A stretch of DNA of 64,000 nucleotides from Chlorobaculum sp. MV4-Y (GCF_025244685.1 NZ_CP104202.1:1-64000), one strand, 5' to 3'. Shown: positions 26,620 to 37,775, numbered from the stretch's first letter. Notes: generated from the letters alone by a model not told the origin. Numbers and translations: made by a program.

Positions 26620-27693
26620 TCAGGCGGTTTCGGCCTGAAGCCGCTCGGACTGGTCGTGCATTCGCAGCGCTTCAATGAGCGGGTCGAGCTCGCCCTGCAT
26701 GATTTGGGGCAGGGCGTGGCTGGTGAAGCCGATGCGGTGGTCGGTCACGCGCGACTGAGGAAAGTTGTAGGTTCTGATCTTGGCGCTCCGGTCGCCGGTT
26801 GTTACCATCGAGCGGCGAAGGTCGGCTCGGCTCTTTTGCTGTTCGGCGATCTGGATGTCGTAGAGCTTCGAGCGCAGCATCTTCATCGCCCGCTCGCGGT
26901 TTTGGAGCTGCGAGCGCTCCTCCTGGCAGGCCACGACGATGCCGCTCGGGACGTGCGTGATGCGCACGGCGGTTTCGACCTTGTTGACGTTCTGGCCGCC
27001 TTTGCCGCCACTGCGGAAAGTGTCCATCAGCAAGTCCTCCTTGCGGATCTCTACATCCACCGCTTCGGCTTCGGGCAGGACTGCGACACTCGCCGCCGAG
27101 GTGTGGATGCGCCCCTGGGTTTCGGTTTCCGGCACGCGCTGCACGCGGTGCACGCCGCTCTCGAACTTGAGGATGCCGTAGACGTCGTGGCCGCTCACTT
27201 CAAGCGAAACCTCCTTGAGGCTGCCAGGCACGGAGCCTTCGCTCACTTCGAGCGTCTGGCAGCTCCACCCCTGCCGTTCGGCATAACGCTGGTACATGCG
27301 CATCAGGTCGGCGGCGAACAACCCTGCCTCGTCGCCACCGGTTCCCGCGCGGATTTCGATGATGGCGTTGCGGCTGTCAGCTTCGTCCTTCGGCAGGAGC
27401 AGGATTTTGAGCTGCTGTTCAAGCTCCGGAAGGCGCTCATGGAGCTCGCAGGCCTCCTGTTCGACGAGGGCGCGCATTTCTGGATCCTGCTCGCTTTTCT
27501 GCATCGAAAGCGCCTCATCGAGCTGCTTTTTGGCTCGGCTCCAGTCGTCGTAAGCGCGCACGATCTCCTTCAGGCTGCTGTACTCCTTGTTCAGCTTCCT
27601 GAAGCGATTCTGGTCGGCTACCACCTCCGGATCGGAGAGCTGCTGCTCGATGGTCTGGAATTTGTCCTTGATGAACTGAAGCTTGTCAAACAT
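26620..27693 (-). CDS. prfA: Peptide chain release factor 1
   Basis: Recognises UAA and UAG stop codons and triggers peptide release. 357 residues. The catalytic GGQ is in [26 protein letters not shown], and the codon-recognition region and helical N-terminus are normal. PxT-type RF1 identity is supported by length and by the spacing of GGQ (no in-frame UGA as in prfB). It is 21 bp behind rseP on the same strand. Confidence 0.95.
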   Translation of the reverse strand: MFDKLQFIKDKFQTIEQQLSDPEVVADQNRFRKLNKEYSSLKEIVRAYDDWSRAKKQLDEALSMQKSEQDPEMRALVEQEACELHERLPELEQQLKILLLPKDEADSRNAIIEIRAGTGGDEAGLFAADLMRMYQRYAERQGWSCQTLEVSEGSVPGSLKEVSLEVSGHDVYGILKFESGVHRVQRVPETETQGRIHTSAASVAVLPEAEAVDVEIRKEDLLMDTFRSGGKGGQNVNKVETAVRITHVPSGIVVACQEERSQLQNRERAMKMLRSKLYDIQIAEQQKSRADLRRSMVTTGDRSAKIRTYNFPQSRVTDHRIGFTSHALPQIMQGELDPLIEALRMHDQSERLQAETA

Positions 27694-27714
27694 GGTTGCT
27701 CGCCGCCGCCGGGA

Positions 27715-29076
27715 TCAGGGGTTCAGGAGGTCGTTTATCATGAAATAAGCGAAGAACATCAGCAGAAGAGTCATGCCGACCTGCTGGATTCGCATCTTGA
27801 CCTCGAACGGAATCTCCCTGCCCATGACGCCTTCGATGGCGTTGAGCACGAACTGCCCGCCGTCGAGCGCCGGGATGGGCAGAATATTGATGATGGCCAG
27901 CGAGATTGAGAGCACGGCCACGAAGTACATGAAGCTGATTGGGCCCTGCTCGGCGCTCTGGTTGGCGATGCGGGCGATCTTGATCGGGCCGCCGACCGAC
28001 TTGCGGAAGTCCTCCTGGCCACTGAAAATTTTACCGAATCCCTGGACGGTCAGCACGGTGGTTTTCCAGGTCTGGTTCAGGCCGCTCGAGATGGCCTGCG
28101 GAACTGAAAGCTTGATGCGTTCGGTTTCGATGGTCTGCTTGAGCGAGATGCCGATTTTTCCGGAGGTATTCGGTACCACCTCGGTGGTGAATGTCTGGCC
28201 GTTTTTGCGGATGAGCTTCGAGGTCAGCGGCTCTGTCGGCTCGCTTTTCAGGTGCATCCAGGTGACGACAAGCTTTTTGCCCGCATTTTTGGAGATGATA
28301 TTGACCACCTCGCTCCAGTCGGTCACCGGCGAGTCGTTGATGGCCGTGATGAGACCGCCCGGCATGATGCCTGCTTTGGCCGCCGGACCGCCGGTCAGCA
28401 CCTGGTCGATGACTGGAGGCACGGTTGGCCTGATGCCGATCGACTGGTTTCCGTTGATCCAGGAGATGATGTCTTTCGGCGCCGTGAGCGTCAACTCCTT
28501 TCCGTTCCGCTCAATGGTGTATTGCAGTTTTCCCGAAGTCAGACGCTCGGGATCGAGGGCCTCTTCCCAGTATTGCAGTTTCTGGCCGTTGATCGCTACC
28601 AGATGGTCGCCGCTTTGCATGCCCATCGACGAGAATACAGAGTTCGGTTCGATAAAGGCTGGCGTGGTTATGAGAGTATGTGATTCTCCGAAAATGCCGG
28701 TGATACCGATGAAGATCACTGCGGCCAGCACCATGTTCATCGCCACGCCGCCCGCCAGCACGATAAGGCGCTGCCAGACCGGTTTGGCCCTGAACTCCCA
28801 GGGCTTGACCTCTTCAGTTACGTGCTCGGTGTCCATGCTTTCGTCGATCATGCCGGCGATCTTGACGTAGCCGCCAATCGGGAAGGCGCCGATACCGTAT
28901 TCGGTTTCACCGATCTTTTTCTGCCACAGCTTGATGCCCCAGAAATCGAAGCCGATGAAAAACCGGTCGACCCGCATGCCGAACATTCTCGCCGTGATGA
29001 AGTGCCCGAATTCGTGGGCCGTGACGAGAATGAAGATGGCAATGATAAAGTAGAAAATCGTGCTCAGTAGTTCCAT
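27715..29076 (-). CDS. rseP: RIP metalloprotease RseP (site-2 protease)
   Basis: Intramembrane zinc protease of 453 residues that cleaves anti-sigma factors or signal-peptide remnants. HEFGH near the N-terminus ([22 protein letters not shown]) supplies the metal ligands and [12 protein letters not shown] near the C-terminus the third ligand. Two PDZ-like regions lie between (around [26 protein letters not shown] and [26 protein letters not shown]). Four membrane segments are seen. The order dxr-rseP is common in bacteria and is seen here on the minus strand. Confidence 0.95.
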   Translation of the reverse strand: MELLSTIFYFIIAIFILVTAHEFGHFITARMFGMRVDRFFIGFDFWGIKLWQKKIGETEYGIGAFPIGGYVKIAGMIDESMDTEHVTEEVKPWEFRAKPVWQRLIVLAGGVAMNMVLAAVIFIGITGIFGESHTLITTPAFIEPNSVFSSMGMQSGDHLVAINGQKLQYWEEALDPERLTSGKLQYTIERNGKELTLTAPKDIISWINGNQSIGIRPTVPPVIDQVLTGGPAAKAGIMPGGLITAINDSPVTDWSEVVNIISKNAGKKLVVTWMHLKSEPTEPLTSKLIRKNGQTFTTEVVPNTSGKIGISLKQTIETERIKLSVPQAISSGLNQTWKTTVLTVQGFGKIFSGQEDFRKSVGGPIKIARIANQSAEQGPISFMYFVAVLSISLAIINILPIPALDGGQFVLNAIEGVMGREIPFEVKMRIQQVGMTLLLMFFAYFMINDLLNP

Positions 29077-29121
29077 ATCGAATGCGGGCCGTTTGGTTGT
29101 TTTGTGATGACGTGTCCGGAG

Positions 29122-30270
29122 TTATCCGATAAGCTGCCGAGCCGTTTCGCGCGCCCAGCGGTCGGCCTGAAGGTACTCCTCCAGCGCGACCGGCGTCCAT
29201 GCTTCGTGAGCCTGCATGGTTTTATCGACTGTTCCGGCGATGTCGGTAAAGCCGATTTTCTTGTCGAGGAACGCCGCGACGGCGATCTCGTTGGCCGCGT
29301 TCAGTACCGCCGGATAGGTCTGACCGGCCTTGAGGGCGTTGAAGGCCAGGCGTAGCGCCGGGAAGCGCTCCATATCAGGCTCCTCGAAAGTGAGTGTGGC
29401 GACCTTGGTGAGATCGAGCTTGCCGATGCCGGTTTCGCAGCGCTCCGGCCAGGCCAGCGCGTAGGCGATGGGGGCGCGCATGTCGGGCACGCCGAGCTGG
29501 GCGATGACGCAGCCGTCGATGTACTCAACCATTGAGTGAATGATGCTCTGCGGGTGCACCACGACGCCGATTTTTTCGGCGGGCATGTCGAAGAGCCAGT
29601 GCGCCTCGATCACTTCGAGTCCCTTGTTCATCAGGGTTGCCGAGTCGATGGTGATTTTGGCGCCCATTGACCACTGCGGGTGCTTGAGCGCCTGTTCCGG
29701 GCCGACGTTTTTCAACTCTTCTGCGGGCGTCTTGCGGAACGGGCCGCCCGATGCGGTCAGGATGATGCGCTCAATATCTTCGGTGTGGTGGCCGACCAGC
29801 GACTGGAATATCGCCGAGTGCTCGCTGTCCACGGGCAGCAGCTTGACATCGTGCTTTTTGACGAGGTCGGAGACGAGCTGACCGGCCACGACGAGCGTTT
29901 CCTTGTTGGCCAGAGCGATGTCCTTTCCGGCTTCAATGGCCCTGACGGTCGGCACCAGTCCTGCCGCGCCCACGATAGCCGAAACCACCATGTCTGCTCC
30001 ATCGACGGCTGCAACTTCGGCCGCACCGTCGAGGCCGCAGAGAATTTCGGGCTTGTGATCGCCGAGCATCTTCTTGAGGCGCTCCCGCGACGCCTCGTCA
30101 CGCACCGAGACCAGTGACGGCTTGAATTCATCGATCTGCTGGCGCAGCATTTCGACGTCGTGGCCCTCGGCAAGGGCCGCAATCGAAAACCTTTCGGAAT
30201 GACGCCTGACGACGTCGAGCGTGCTGAGTCCAATGGAGCCGGTACTGCCGAGAATGGATAAGGATTTCAT
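29122..30270 (-). CDS. dxr: 1-deoxy-D-xylulose 5-phosphate reductoisomerase
   Basis: Second step of the MEP isoprenoid pathway, supplying carotenoids, quinones and bacteriochlorophyll tails. 382 residues from [21 protein letters not shown], the NADPH-binding start. [14 protein letters not shown] and [32 protein letters not shown] carry the metal and substrate residues. In-frame ATG 30282 would add MSLR; neither start has a visible SD. It is followed by rseP after 45 bp. Confidence 0.95.
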   Translation of the reverse strand: MKSLSILGSTGSIGLSTLDVVRRHSERFSIAALAEGHDVEMLRQQIDEFKPSLVSVRDEASRERLKKMLGDHKPEILCGLDGAAEVAAVDGADMVVSAIVGAAGLVPTVRAIEAGKDIALANKETLVVAGQLVSDLVKKHDVKLLPVDSEHSAIFQSLVGHHTEDIERIILTASGGPFRKTPAEELKNVGPEQALKHPQWSMGAKITIDSATLMNKGLEVIEAHWLFDMPAEKIGVVVHPQSIIHSMVEYIDGCVIAQLGVPDMRAPIAYALAWPERCETGIGKLDLTKVATLTFEEPDMERFPALRLAFNALKAGQTYPAVLNAANEIAVAAFLDKKIGFTDIAGTVDKTMQAHEAWTPVALEEYLQADRWARETARQLIG

Positions 30271-30425
30271 GCGTAATGACATTGGCGTGAAAAGGGACGA
30301 ATTCGAGGCCTGAATTTATGCTTTTTCGGAGCGTGGTACAAACAACGCTTTTCGAGGCGGCGGGTAAATAGCGGATTCTGTTTGTTATCTATTGAAAATG
30401 TGTTATACTGTCAACCCTTTTTCAT

Positions 30426-30499
30426 GGGTCTCTAGCTCAGCTGGTTAGAGCGACTGGTTTACACCCAGTAGGTCGGGGGTTCGAATCCCTCGGGACCCA
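30426..30499 (+). tRNA. tRNA-Val (anticodon UAC)
   Basis: A 74-nt cloverleaf: acceptor GGGTCTC/GGGACCC (one G-T pair), D-arm GCTC/GAGC, anticodon stem ACTGG/CCAGT with loop TTTACAC (anticodon TAC), T-arm GGGGG/CCCTC with TTCGAAT. The discriminator is A, followed by CCC, so CCA is not encoded and must be added. It is isolated between the divergent dxr and acyP genes. Confidence 0.93.
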
Positions 30500-30553
30500 C
30501 CCATTCTCCCTATCTCTTCTATCTCTTTTGATTTCCCGGTGTTTGCAGCGTTT

Positions 30554-30841
30554 TCAGGTCAAGATGCGAAACTCCCTGTCGGAGGTATCGACCTCTATTT
30601 CTTTTACTTTGATCGAGGTGACGCTTGAACGTGAGGGGCCGATCCGTGTCTGCCGGGTCAGTTCGTCCACCAGTTCGCTGTTGCCCTGAGCCTCGACTTC
30701 GACCGTACCGTCAGGCAGGTTGCGCGTCCATCCGGAAAGGCTTCGGGCGGAAGCTTCACGCAAGACGAACATGCGGAAACCTACGCCCTGTACCAGGCCG
30801 CTGATGATGATGTGAATCCGCTTTACCGTCACAGCTATCAA
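30554..30841 (-). CDS. acyP: Acylphosphatase
   Basis: 95-residue acylphosphatase that hydrolyses carboxyl-phosphate bonds. The signature GLVQGVGFRMFVLREA contains the phosphate-binding loop and catalytic arginine; the asparagine of SGWTRNLPDGTVEVEAQG is the second catalytic residue. Its ATG overlaps the ftsH stop by four bases (ATGA), so it is the last gene of an ftsH-acyP transcript. Confidence 0.93.
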   Translation of the reverse strand: MIAVTVKRIHIIISGLVQGVGFRMFVLREASARSLSGWTRNLPDGTVEVEAQGNSELVDELTRQTRIGPSRSSVTSIKVKEIEVDTSDREFRILT

Positions 30842-32952
30842 TTCGATGACAGGTTTCTGGACTGCCGAAGCCTGTTGACGGCCTCTTCCAGCTCTTTGCG
30901 CTCGTTGTTTGCGGTGTCATTCCCGTCGGCCTCCGGAGCTTCCGGAGCCGGGGCGTCATGGAGCTGCGGAGCGACCATATCGACACCGTTCTGGCAGTCG
31001 TGGGCAAGGTGTTCGCTGAACTTGCCTGCCGGGCGCTTGCCGAGAATCTCCTCGATCCGGCAGTACTGCACGATCTCCTTCGAGAGCAGCTCTTTGGCAA
31101 GCATTTCGAGCTTGTCACGATTGTCCGAAAGCATCTGGTGAACCTGCTTGCGGGCAGCCTCGACGATCTCCTTGACTTCGTTGTCGATCAGTCTGGCGGT
31201 TTCGTCGCCATACTTCTTGTCAATGCCGGGACCGCCGTAGTACGGGTTGTTGCTTTCGAGGAACGACAGGTAGCCGACCTTTTCGCTCATGCCGTACACG
31301 ATCACCATGTTGTAGGCGATTTCAGTTACCCGTTCGAGGTCGTTCTGCGCGCCGGTCGAAATTTCGCCGAAGATGATCTCTTCGGCAACGCGCCCGCCGA
31401 GCAGGCCGCAGATGCGCGCGATCAGCTCGCTGCGGGTCATCAGGTAGCGGTCTTCGAGCGGGATGTTCAGGGTGTAGCCAAGCGCGCTGACGCCACGAGG
31501 CACGATCGAAATCTTCTGCACCGGGTCGTTTTCCGGCATCAGCCAGCTCACGATGGCGTGGCCGGACTCGTGATAGGCGACGATCTCCTTTTCGCGCGGA
31601 TTGATGACCTTGTTTTTTTTCTCCAGACCGGCGATGACTCGCTCGATGGCGTCCTCGAAATCCTTCATCTCGATGCTCTGCTTGCCGCGTCTCGACGCGA
31701 GCAGCGCCGCTTCGTTGGCCGCATTGGCGATCTCCGCGCCCGCGAAGCCGGGTGTCTGCGAGGCCAGCGCCTTGAGGTTGACGTCGGGCGAGAGCGAGAG
31801 GTTCTTGGTATGCACCGCGAAGATGTCGGTGCGTCCCTTCAGGTCGGGCCTGTCAACCACGATTTGCCGGTCAAAGCGGCCTGGCCTGAGCAGCGCCGAG
31901 TCGAGCACATCCGCGCGGTTGGTGGCGGCCATGAGAATCACCCCTTTGTCGGTTGCGAAGCCGTCCATTTCGACCAGAAGCTGGTTCAGGGTGTTTTCAC
32001 GCTCGTCGTTGGCTCCCATCATGAAGCCCTTGCCGCGACTGCGGCCTACCGCATCGATTTCATCGATGAAGATGATGCACGGCGCTTTTTCCTTGGCCGA
32101 CTTGAACAGATCGCGCACACGCGCCGCGCCAACGCCCACAAACATCTCGACGAAGTCCGAGCCACTGATGCTGAAAAATGGTACGTCCGCCTCTCCTGCA
32201 ACCGCTTTGGCCAGCAGTGTCTTGCCGGTGCCGGGAGGGCCGACCAGCAGTACGCCCTTGGGAAGCTTCCCGCCGAGCTTGGTGTACTTTTTCGGATCTT
32301 TGAGGAAATCAACCACCTCCATCACCTCGGCCTTGGCTTCGTCCAGCCCGGCAACATCCTTGAAAGTGATGCGGGTGTGCTCGTCGAGATTCTCATAGAG
32401 CGCGGCCTTGTTCTTGCCGATATTCATGAACTGCGAACCGGGGCCGCCCATTCTGCGGAACATGAGGAAGTAGATGCCGATAAGCAGACCGAAGGGCAAC
32501 AGCCATTGCAGTAGTTCACTGATCCACCCGTTGCCCGGGGTCGCTTCGTAACGGATACCTTTCGATTCAAGAAGCGGAATCAGCTGCTCGTCCCGCACGG
32601 GGTTGACCGTCACCTCGTTTTTTGATGAGTTCTTGCCCGGCATCTGGAACGCAGGTGGATTTTGCCCGGAGGGTTTGTTTGCTGCTGTTGAGAGGGAGTC
32701 CTCCTTGAGTTGTACGTAGATTTTTTCCGGGGCGAGTCTGATCGATTCGACCTTGTTCTGGTCGATCAGCTTACGGAAGTCACTGTAGGCGATTTCACGA
32801 GTCGAGCCTGACCAGAAAAAGGCGAGCTGAAAGCCGATAATCAGTAAAATGACCGCTATATAGTAAAATATCGAAGAACGGGGCTTTCTTGGTCCGTTGT
32901 TTTCGGGTTCGTTTTTATAGGGATTGTTCAGCTTGAATGGGTTGTTTGCCAT
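30838..32952 (-). CDS. ftsH: ATP-dependent zinc metalloprotease FtsH
   Basis: Membrane AAA+ protease for quality control. 704 residues: two N-terminal membrane helices ([20 protein letters not shown] and [22 protein letters not shown]) around a periplasmic domain, Walker A GPPGTGKT, Walker [13 protein letters not shown], the second region of homology [14 protein letters not shown], and the zinc site [10 protein letters not shown]. The C-terminal tail is long and acidic. Translation is coupled to acyP downstream. No defect is visible. Confidence 0.96.
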   Translation of the reverse strand: MANNPFKLNNPYKNEPENNGPRKPRSSIFYYIAVILLIIGFQLAFFWSGSTREIAYSDFRKLIDQNKVESIRLAPEKIYVQLKEDSLSTAANKPSGQNPPAFQMPGKNSSKNEVTVNPVRDEQLIPLLESKGIRYEATPGNGWISELLQWLLPFGLLIGIYFLMFRRMGGPGSQFMNIGKNKAALYENLDEHTRITFKDVAGLDEAKAEVMEVVDFLKDPKKYTKLGGKLPKGVLLVGPPGTGKTLLAKAVAGEADVPFFSISGSDFVEMFVGVGAARVRDLFKSAKEKAPCIIFIDEIDAVGRSRGKGFMMGANDERENTLNQLLVEMDGFATDKGVILMAATNRADVLDSALLRPGRFDRQIVVDRPDLKGRTDIFAVHTKNLSLSPDVNLKALASQTPGFAGAEIANAANEAALLASRRGKQSIEMKDFEDAIERVIAGLEKKNKVINPREKEIVAYHESGHAIVSWLMPENDPVQKISIVPRGVSALGYTLNIPLEDRYLMTRSELIARICGLLGGRVAEEIIFGEISTGAQNDLERVTEIAYNMVIVYGMSEKVGYLSFLESNNPYYGGPGIDKKYGDETARLIDNEVKEIVEAARKQVHQMLSDNRDKLEMLAKELLSKEIVQYCRIEEILGKRPAGKFSEHLAHDCQNGVDMVAPQLHDAPAPEAPEADGNDTANNERKELEEAVNRLRQSRNLSSN

Positions 32953-33266
32953 CGAGTACGCTCATAATTAAAGAGATTCATCGGGATCGTTGCCGATCTT
33001 CGGGCACGGAATTTGCGATGACTTTACACGCCGGCGGGATTCCTGTAGGCCAGAATATTAAAATAATACACCATATTGTTCAGATTCGCAAGATACATAA
33101 CTCTGTTGAATTAATATATTCTTTCGACTAATAGTTTCTTGATCACCAGTGGCTGCGGCGCTCAGGGAAGGTCGATCGCTGTTCATTCATCGGTCGCCAT
33201 CAGTTATATTAAAAGACGGCAGTGTGTGAACTGACCCGATAATTTTTCATGTTTTTACCATCAGTT
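32953..33266. other. Divergent ftsH/pyrF intergenic region
   Basis: 314 bp with no supported gene. The middle (33050-33130) is AT-rich and probably holds the divergent promoters. No clear operator or hairpin was found. Confidence 0.6.
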
Positions 33267-34091
33267 ATGAGTTCAGCAAGAGATAAGGCGAACCGCCGGA
33301 TAGCTTCGCTCCAGTCGATGCTTTGTGTCGGCCTCGACAGTGATCCTTCGAAAATTCCCACGCTTTTCCATTCAATGGAGCGCCCGGTGCTTGAGTTCAA
33401 CCGAGCGGTCGTCAGGGCAACCGCTGCTCACGCTGCCGCATACAAGGTCAATACAGCATTCTACGAATCGCGGGGGCTTGCCGGAATGCAGGATCTTGAA
33501 GAGACGCTTCAGGCGTTGCCGCCGGAGTGCCTGAGCATCGCGGACGCCAAGCGGGCTGACATCGGCAATACGAGCCGGCAGTACGCGAAGGCCTTTTTCG
33601 AGGCGTGGCCTTTCGATGCCATTACGGTGGCTCCCTACATGGGTTTCGATTCGCTCGAACCCTTTTTCGAGTACGAGGAGAAGCTCGTGTTTGTGCTCTG
33701 CCTCACCTCCAATCCTGGCTCTGCTGATTTCGAAGAGCGCATTCTCGACGATGCTCGTCCCCTCTATCGCGCCGTGCTCGACAGGGTCCGGAGCTGGCAA
33801 CGCAACGGAAATGCCGGAATCGTCGTCGGTGCAACCAAGGCTGGTTTGCTGCAAGAGCTTCGGCAGGAAGCGTCAGAGCTGTTTTTCCTCATTCCCGGTG
33901 TCGGTGCGCAGGGCGGATCAATGCAGGAGGCGGTCAATCAGGGCGCTGATCCGGATCGCCTCAGCGCGGTGGTCAATGTGAGCCGGGCGCTTATTTTCCC
34001 GAAAGGCGATTTTCGGAGCGTTGAGGAATTTGAGGATGCGGTGCGTCGTGAGGCGGTGAGCCTGCATAGCGATATGAAAGATATCCTGTGA
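33267..34091 (+). CDS. pyrF: Orotidine-5'-phosphate decarboxylase (type 2)
   Basis: Last step of UMP synthesis. 274 residues from MSSARDKANRRIASLQ, type-2 length. The catalytic tetrad region is LSIADAKRADIGNTSRQYA; LCVGLDSDPSKIP at the start and FLIPGVGAQGG near the end are also diagnostic. In-frame ATG 33249 adds six residues; neither start has a clear SD. It is followed by glmS after 119 bp of AT-rich DNA. Confidence 0.94.
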   Translation: MSSARDKANRRIASLQSMLCVGLDSDPSKIPTLFHSMERPVLEFNRAVVRATAAHAAAYKVNTAFYESRGLAGMQDLEETLQALPPECLSIADAKRADIGNTSRQYAKAFFEAWPFDAITVAPYMGFDSLEPFFEYEEKLVFVLCLTSNPGSADFEERILDDARPLYRAVLDRVRSWQRNGNAGIVVGATKAGLLQELRQEASELFFLIPGVGAQGGSMQEAVNQGADPDRLSAVVNVSRALIFPKGDFRSVEEFEDAVRREAVSLHSDMKDIL

Positions 34092-34210
34092 ATTTATGTG
34101 TATATATTATATATAATGTTCGATGAAAAAAATATACGCGGTTTTCGCTCTTTCGGAAAAGGCCCGGAAACGTCAGTAAAGGGTAATAAAGATACCAGGG
34201 GAGTGAGTAT

Positions 34211-36055
34211 ATGTGCGGGATAATCGGTTACATAGGCAGGCGTGAAGCGGCGCCATTGCTGCTAAACGGATTGAAACGGCTGGAGTACCGTGGCTATGAT
34301 TCGGCTGGTATGGCGGTCTTGAACGGTTCGCTGCAGATGCTCAAGAAGAAGGGTAGCGTCAGTAATCTCGAAGAGCTGCTGAATGTTTCGGGCACCGTCA
34401 TGCTCGGCGCGACGGTCGGCATTGCCCACACCCGCTGGGCGACCCACGGCGATCCGAGCGACCGCAACGCTCATCCCCACATGAATGTTTCCGACGACAT
34501 CGCCCTGATCCACAACGGCATCATCGAAAACTATTCGACGCTGAAGCAGGAACTAATGTCGGAAGGCTATGAATTTGAAAGCGATACCGATTCCGAAGTG
34601 CTCGTCCATCTGATCGACCGCATCTGGAAAAACGATCCGGTGATCGGTCTTGAAGGTGCGGTGCGCCAGGCGCTCCGGCATGTCGAGGGAGCTTATGGCA
34701 TCTGCGTTGTCTCCTCGCGTGAGCCGGACAAGATCGTTGTGGCTCGCAAGGGCAGTCCTCTGGTGATCGGTCTTGGTGATGGCGAGTTTTTCATCGCTTC
34801 CGATGCGGCACCCATCGTCGAGCACACCAACAAGGTGGTCTATCTGTCGGACGGAGAGATGGCCGTTGTGACGCGCGACAACTACACGGTCAAGACGATT
34901 GAAAATGTCGAGCAGCAAAAAAGGGTGACGGAGCTCGATTTCAGCCTGGAAAAGATCGAGAAGGGCGGATTCGAGCACTTCATGCTCAAGGAGATTTTCG
35001 AGCAGCCCGAGGTGATGCGCGATGTCATGCGTGGCCGGGTGCGCGTCGAAGAGGGGCTGGTGCATCTTGGTGGTATCCACGACTATCTCGACCGGCTGAA
35101 GCAGGCCAAGCGGATCGTAATCTGCGCCTGCGGCACGAGCTGGCATGCTGGACTGATTGGCGAGTACCTGATCGAGGAGTTTGCCCGGATTCCGGTAGAG
35201 GTCGATTACGCCTCGGAGTTCCGGTACCGTAACCCTATCGTCTCTTCCGACGATGTGGTGATCGTTATCTCCCAGTCGGGCGAAACTGCCGATACCCTGG
35301 CCGCGCTCAGGCTGGCCAAGGAGAAGGGGGCGATGGTTATGGGCATCTGCAACGTGGTTGGTTCGACGATTCCGCGAGAGACGCTCTGCGGCATGTACAC
35401 TCACGCTGGCCCCGAGGTGGGTGTGGCCTCGACCAAGGCCTTTACCGCGCAGGTGATCGTGCTTTTCATGCTGGCCATGGCGCTGAGCAAGGGACGCACC
35501 ATTTCACACGAGGAGATTCGCCTGAATTTGCGCGAACTGGCGGAAGTGCCCGACAAGGTGGCCCGGATTCTGGAGCAGAACGACGCCATCAAAGAGATCG
35601 CCGTCAAGCTCAAGGATGCTCGCAACGCGCTTTACCTGGGCCGGGGCTACAACTTCCCCGTTGCTCTCGAAGGCGCGCTGAAGCTCAAGGAGATTTCCTA
35701 CATTCACGCCGAAGGGTACCCGGCTGCCGAGATGAAGCATGGTCCTATCGCCCTGATCGACGAGGATATGCCGGTGATCGTGATTGCCACCCGCGACAAC
35801 ACCTATGCCAAGATTCTGAGCAACATCGAAGAGGTGCGCAGCCGCAAAGGCAGGGTGATTGCTATCGCCAGCGAAGGCGACCGGGAGATCGAGCGGCTGA
35901 CGAAGGATGTGATCTACATCCCGCAGGCCTCCGCCGCGGTGCTGCCGCTCTTGACAGTCATTCCGCTGCAACTGCTCTCCTACCACGTGGCCACGCTTCG
36001 CGGCTGCAACGTCGATCGTCCGCGCAACCTCGCCAAATCGGTGACGGTGGAGTAG
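34211..36055 (+). CDS. glmS: Glutamine-fructose-6-phosphate aminotransferase (isomerizing); Tn7 attachment gene
   Basis: Makes glucosamine-6-phosphate for peptidoglycan and LPS. 614 residues. The N-terminal nucleophile Cys2 opens the class II glutaminase domain (MCGIIGYIGRREAAPLLLNGLKRLEYRGYDSAG); two SIS domains follow (CACGTSWHAGLIGEYLIEEF; YLGRGYNFPVALEGALKLKEISYIHAEGYPAAEMKHGP). The C-terminus CNVDRPRNLAKSVTVE is the sequence whose codons are recognised by Tn7 TnsD in other bacteria. A Tn7-like end begins 23 bp after the stop codon. No glmS-ribozyme sequence was seen upstream. Confidence 0.96.
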   Translation: MCGIIGYIGRREAAPLLLNGLKRLEYRGYDSAGMAVLNGSLQMLKKKGSVSNLEELLNVSGTVMLGATVGIAHTRWATHGDPSDRNAHPHMNVSDDIALIHNGIIENYSTLKQELMSEGYEFESDTDSEVLVHLIDRIWKNDPVIGLEGAVRQALRHVEGAYGICVVSSREPDKIVVARKGSPLVIGLGDGEFFIASDAAPIVEHTNKVVYLSDGEMAVVTRDNYTVKTIENVEQQKRVTELDFSLEKIEKGGFEHFMLKEIFEQPEVMRDVMRGRVRVEEGLVHLGGIHDYLDRLKQAKRIVICACGTSWHAGLIGEYLIEEFARIPVEVDYASEFRYRNPIVSSDDVVIVISQSGETADTLAALRLAKEKGAMVMGICNVVGSTIPRETLCGMYTHAGPEVGVASTKAFTAQVIVLFMLAMALSKGRTISHEEIRLNLRELAEVPDKVARILEQNDAIKEIAVKLKDARNALYLGRGYNFPVALEGALKLKEISYIHAEGYPAAEMKHGPIALIDEDMPVIVIATRDNTYAKILSNIEEVRSRKGRVIAIASEGDREIERLTKDVIYIPQASAAVLPLLTVIPLQLLSYHVATLRGCNVDRPRNLAKSVTVE

Positions 36056-36073
36056 CGATTTTTTCTCGATTCA

Positions 36074-36078
36074 GTGGC
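36074..36078 (+). repeat. Target-site duplication, glmS side (GTGGC)
   Basis: Five bases GTGGC directly before the TGTGG end of the element. The copy beyond the far end is GTGGT, so four of five bases agree. Tn7 makes 5-bp duplications. Confidence 0.6.
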
Positions 36079-36144
36079 TGTGGTTGGTAAATAAAGTCGG
36101 TAACTAAGAAATAAAAATTGTAACTGTAAAAAGTACAAGTCACT
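36079..36144 (+). repeat. Right-end TnsB-type sites (three, closely packed)
   Basis: Sites at 36089-36105 (AAATAAAGTCGGTAACT), 36109-36125 (AAATAAAAATTGTAACT) and a weaker one at 36128-36144 (AAAAAGTACAAGTCACT), spaced 20 and 19 bp. Closely packed sites are typical of the Tn7 right end, and this end is next to glmS as in Tn7. The site resembles the Tn7 core ACAATAAAGTCTTAAACT. Confidence 0.82.
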
Positions 36145-36170
36145 GGACGGCTGGGCGTATAAAAACCTGA

Positions 36171-37501
36171 CCGATTGCTGCCGTTGGCCGACAGGACGAC
36201 GCTCAGCAATGGCGTTTTATGTTTGACCACAACGGGGTGACGTACCATCTCCCCCAACTTGAGCTGGCACGAGTGCTGTTTTTTCACCATGCCTACCTTG
36301 CCCGGTTATCATTGATTAACCAGAGGCTTGCCCAGGAGTTTGATGTTCTGCAGACAACCGGGGCGAATAAAGCACAGCTCAACATCCTGCCAACATGTAC
36401 TCTGCCGCTTTACGTCAGGGAGAATTATGCACTGAGGCGTGCTCTTGCCTGGATTTTACTGGATGACGATGCACGGCGATCATTCGAAAGTATTGCCCGT
36501 TATCAACTGCAGCATGGTTATGACACTGAACAATACCGCTTGTGGTGTTTTTCGTTTGATCCACCACGGCTTGAGGGTGTCGAGCTGACTGTTCGCGGAC
36601 ATTTCGATCAGAAGTTACAAGCGTTTTTTTTTACGAGGTACATGGCATTTTCAGTCTGGCCTGCAACGCTCTTGGCGCTGTTGAGTTTATCGATCCACGA
36701 TTTGTTGAAAAACGATCAGCTTCAGGGCGTGCGGTTTTGCCCGGCCCCTTGTCTGTTCCGGAGCTGGAGATTGACGATGATCAGGCGCCTGATGCCGATC
36801 ACTCTGAGATGCGGCTCGATGCCTCGATGGTTTCCTTTGAGTTCGCAAACCCCGTTCAGACAACGCGAATTGGCAAGCTGGCAGGGAGCGGGATTATCCG
36901 TGTTCAAGACGGGGCAAGTCCGTTATCAGAAGCTCATTTGGAGGTGAGCACCGAGGACGCAAGCGTTCAGGGAGCTCTGGCATCGGCAGATTACGACGGG
37001 CTAGATGATAAAAGCGATGATGCTCACCTGTATGCGGCTAAATGTGAAGCCTTTGAGGCGATGGTTGCCCTTTTGGCGAATATGCCCGATTGCCGTCATC
37101 TGCGGCAGGAGATACGAAAGCTCCCGCCAATTGCCGGTTATTCCAAACATCTTTTAGCGGATGGTAATCCGCGTTGTCTGTCCTACTTCCTTCTTGAGAA
37201 ATCAGGAGTGCTCTATGCGCTTCTTGAAGCCGATACTTCGGATAGCCAGAATCATCTGTCTACGTTATTGCTGAAGTTGCAGGTTTCGGCAATTGGTTGG
37301 GAGCGACAGCTTCATGAACTTGAAATGCTTCTTGTAAAGCACTCATTAGTGTGGCCTACGTCATTTCTTGAAAAGACTTTTCGGAATGACTATAAGCGCA
37401 TATCCCACCCTAAAACCTCCTCTTTAGACAAATCGTTAGTAGCGCGAGATTCTTTTCTTCGTTGGGCAGAACGGGTACATGTAGAATTGCTTCGCATCTG
37501 A
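36171..37501 (+). pseudogene. tnsE: Tn7-like target-selection protein TnsE, 5'-truncated and frameshifted
   Basis: TnsE directs Tn7 to conjugating plasmids and replicating DNA. The first frame (from about 36171, ATG 36219) reads YHLPQLELARVLFFHHAYLARL ... LAQEFDV ... WCFSFDPPRLEGVELTVRG, aligning with Tn7 TnsE from about its residue 118. The second frame, from about 36632, reads VHGIFSLACNALGAVEFIDP ... YFLLEKSGVLYALLEADTSD, LVWPTSFLEKTF, ISHPK and WAERVHVELL, the TnsE C-terminal domain. About 110 N-terminal residues are missing, removed with tnsABCD. The frames join at a run of nine T (36624-36632); ten would restore one frame. G+C is lower than in the cargo. Confidence 0.88.
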
Positions 37502-37594
37502 ATCAGTCCAGTTCCATAATATCGTGGCAAGTCTTTAAGTACATTCAACGTTTTTGGTACACTGATATAGATCCCTTGCATTACTTGGATCATC

Positions 37595-37775
37595 ATGTTA
37601 CCTTAAAGTATTCATTGCAACATCCCGGAACACGGTTTGAATCCGTGGCGGTCCCGCCGCTGTATTCGGGGACTGAACCTGCACTTGATCCCTTCGGGGG
37701 TGGTCACTGCTCCGGCTTACCGGGGGGGAAGGCTTGCAGGGGAAGGACGATCCGAGAGCCAGAAGACCTGTTGTA
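37595..37775 (+). promoter_or_regulatory. Cobalamin riboswitch 1
   Basis: Conserved core: GAATCCGTGGCGGTCCCGCC followed by GCTGTA, then a GCCACTG-like segment (GTCACTGCTCC), and the B12 box GAGCCAGAAGACCTG (about 37756-37770). Directly upstream of the terminator at 37871 and the small-peptide/radical SAM pair, so it should switch them off when adenosylcobalamin is plentiful. Confidence 0.85.

Noticed and set aside
26539-27909. 456-codon open frame antisense to prfA
   Set aside because: prfA with its GGQ motif explains the region.
30958-32514. 518-codon open frame antisense to ftsH
   Set aside because: ftsH is unmistakable on the minus strand; the plus-strand frame is an antisense shadow of high third-position GC.
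34092-34210. glmS ribozyme upstream of glmS
   Set aside because: The gap is short and AT-rich with none of the conserved ribozyme core; that ribozyme is mainly a Firmicutes feature.
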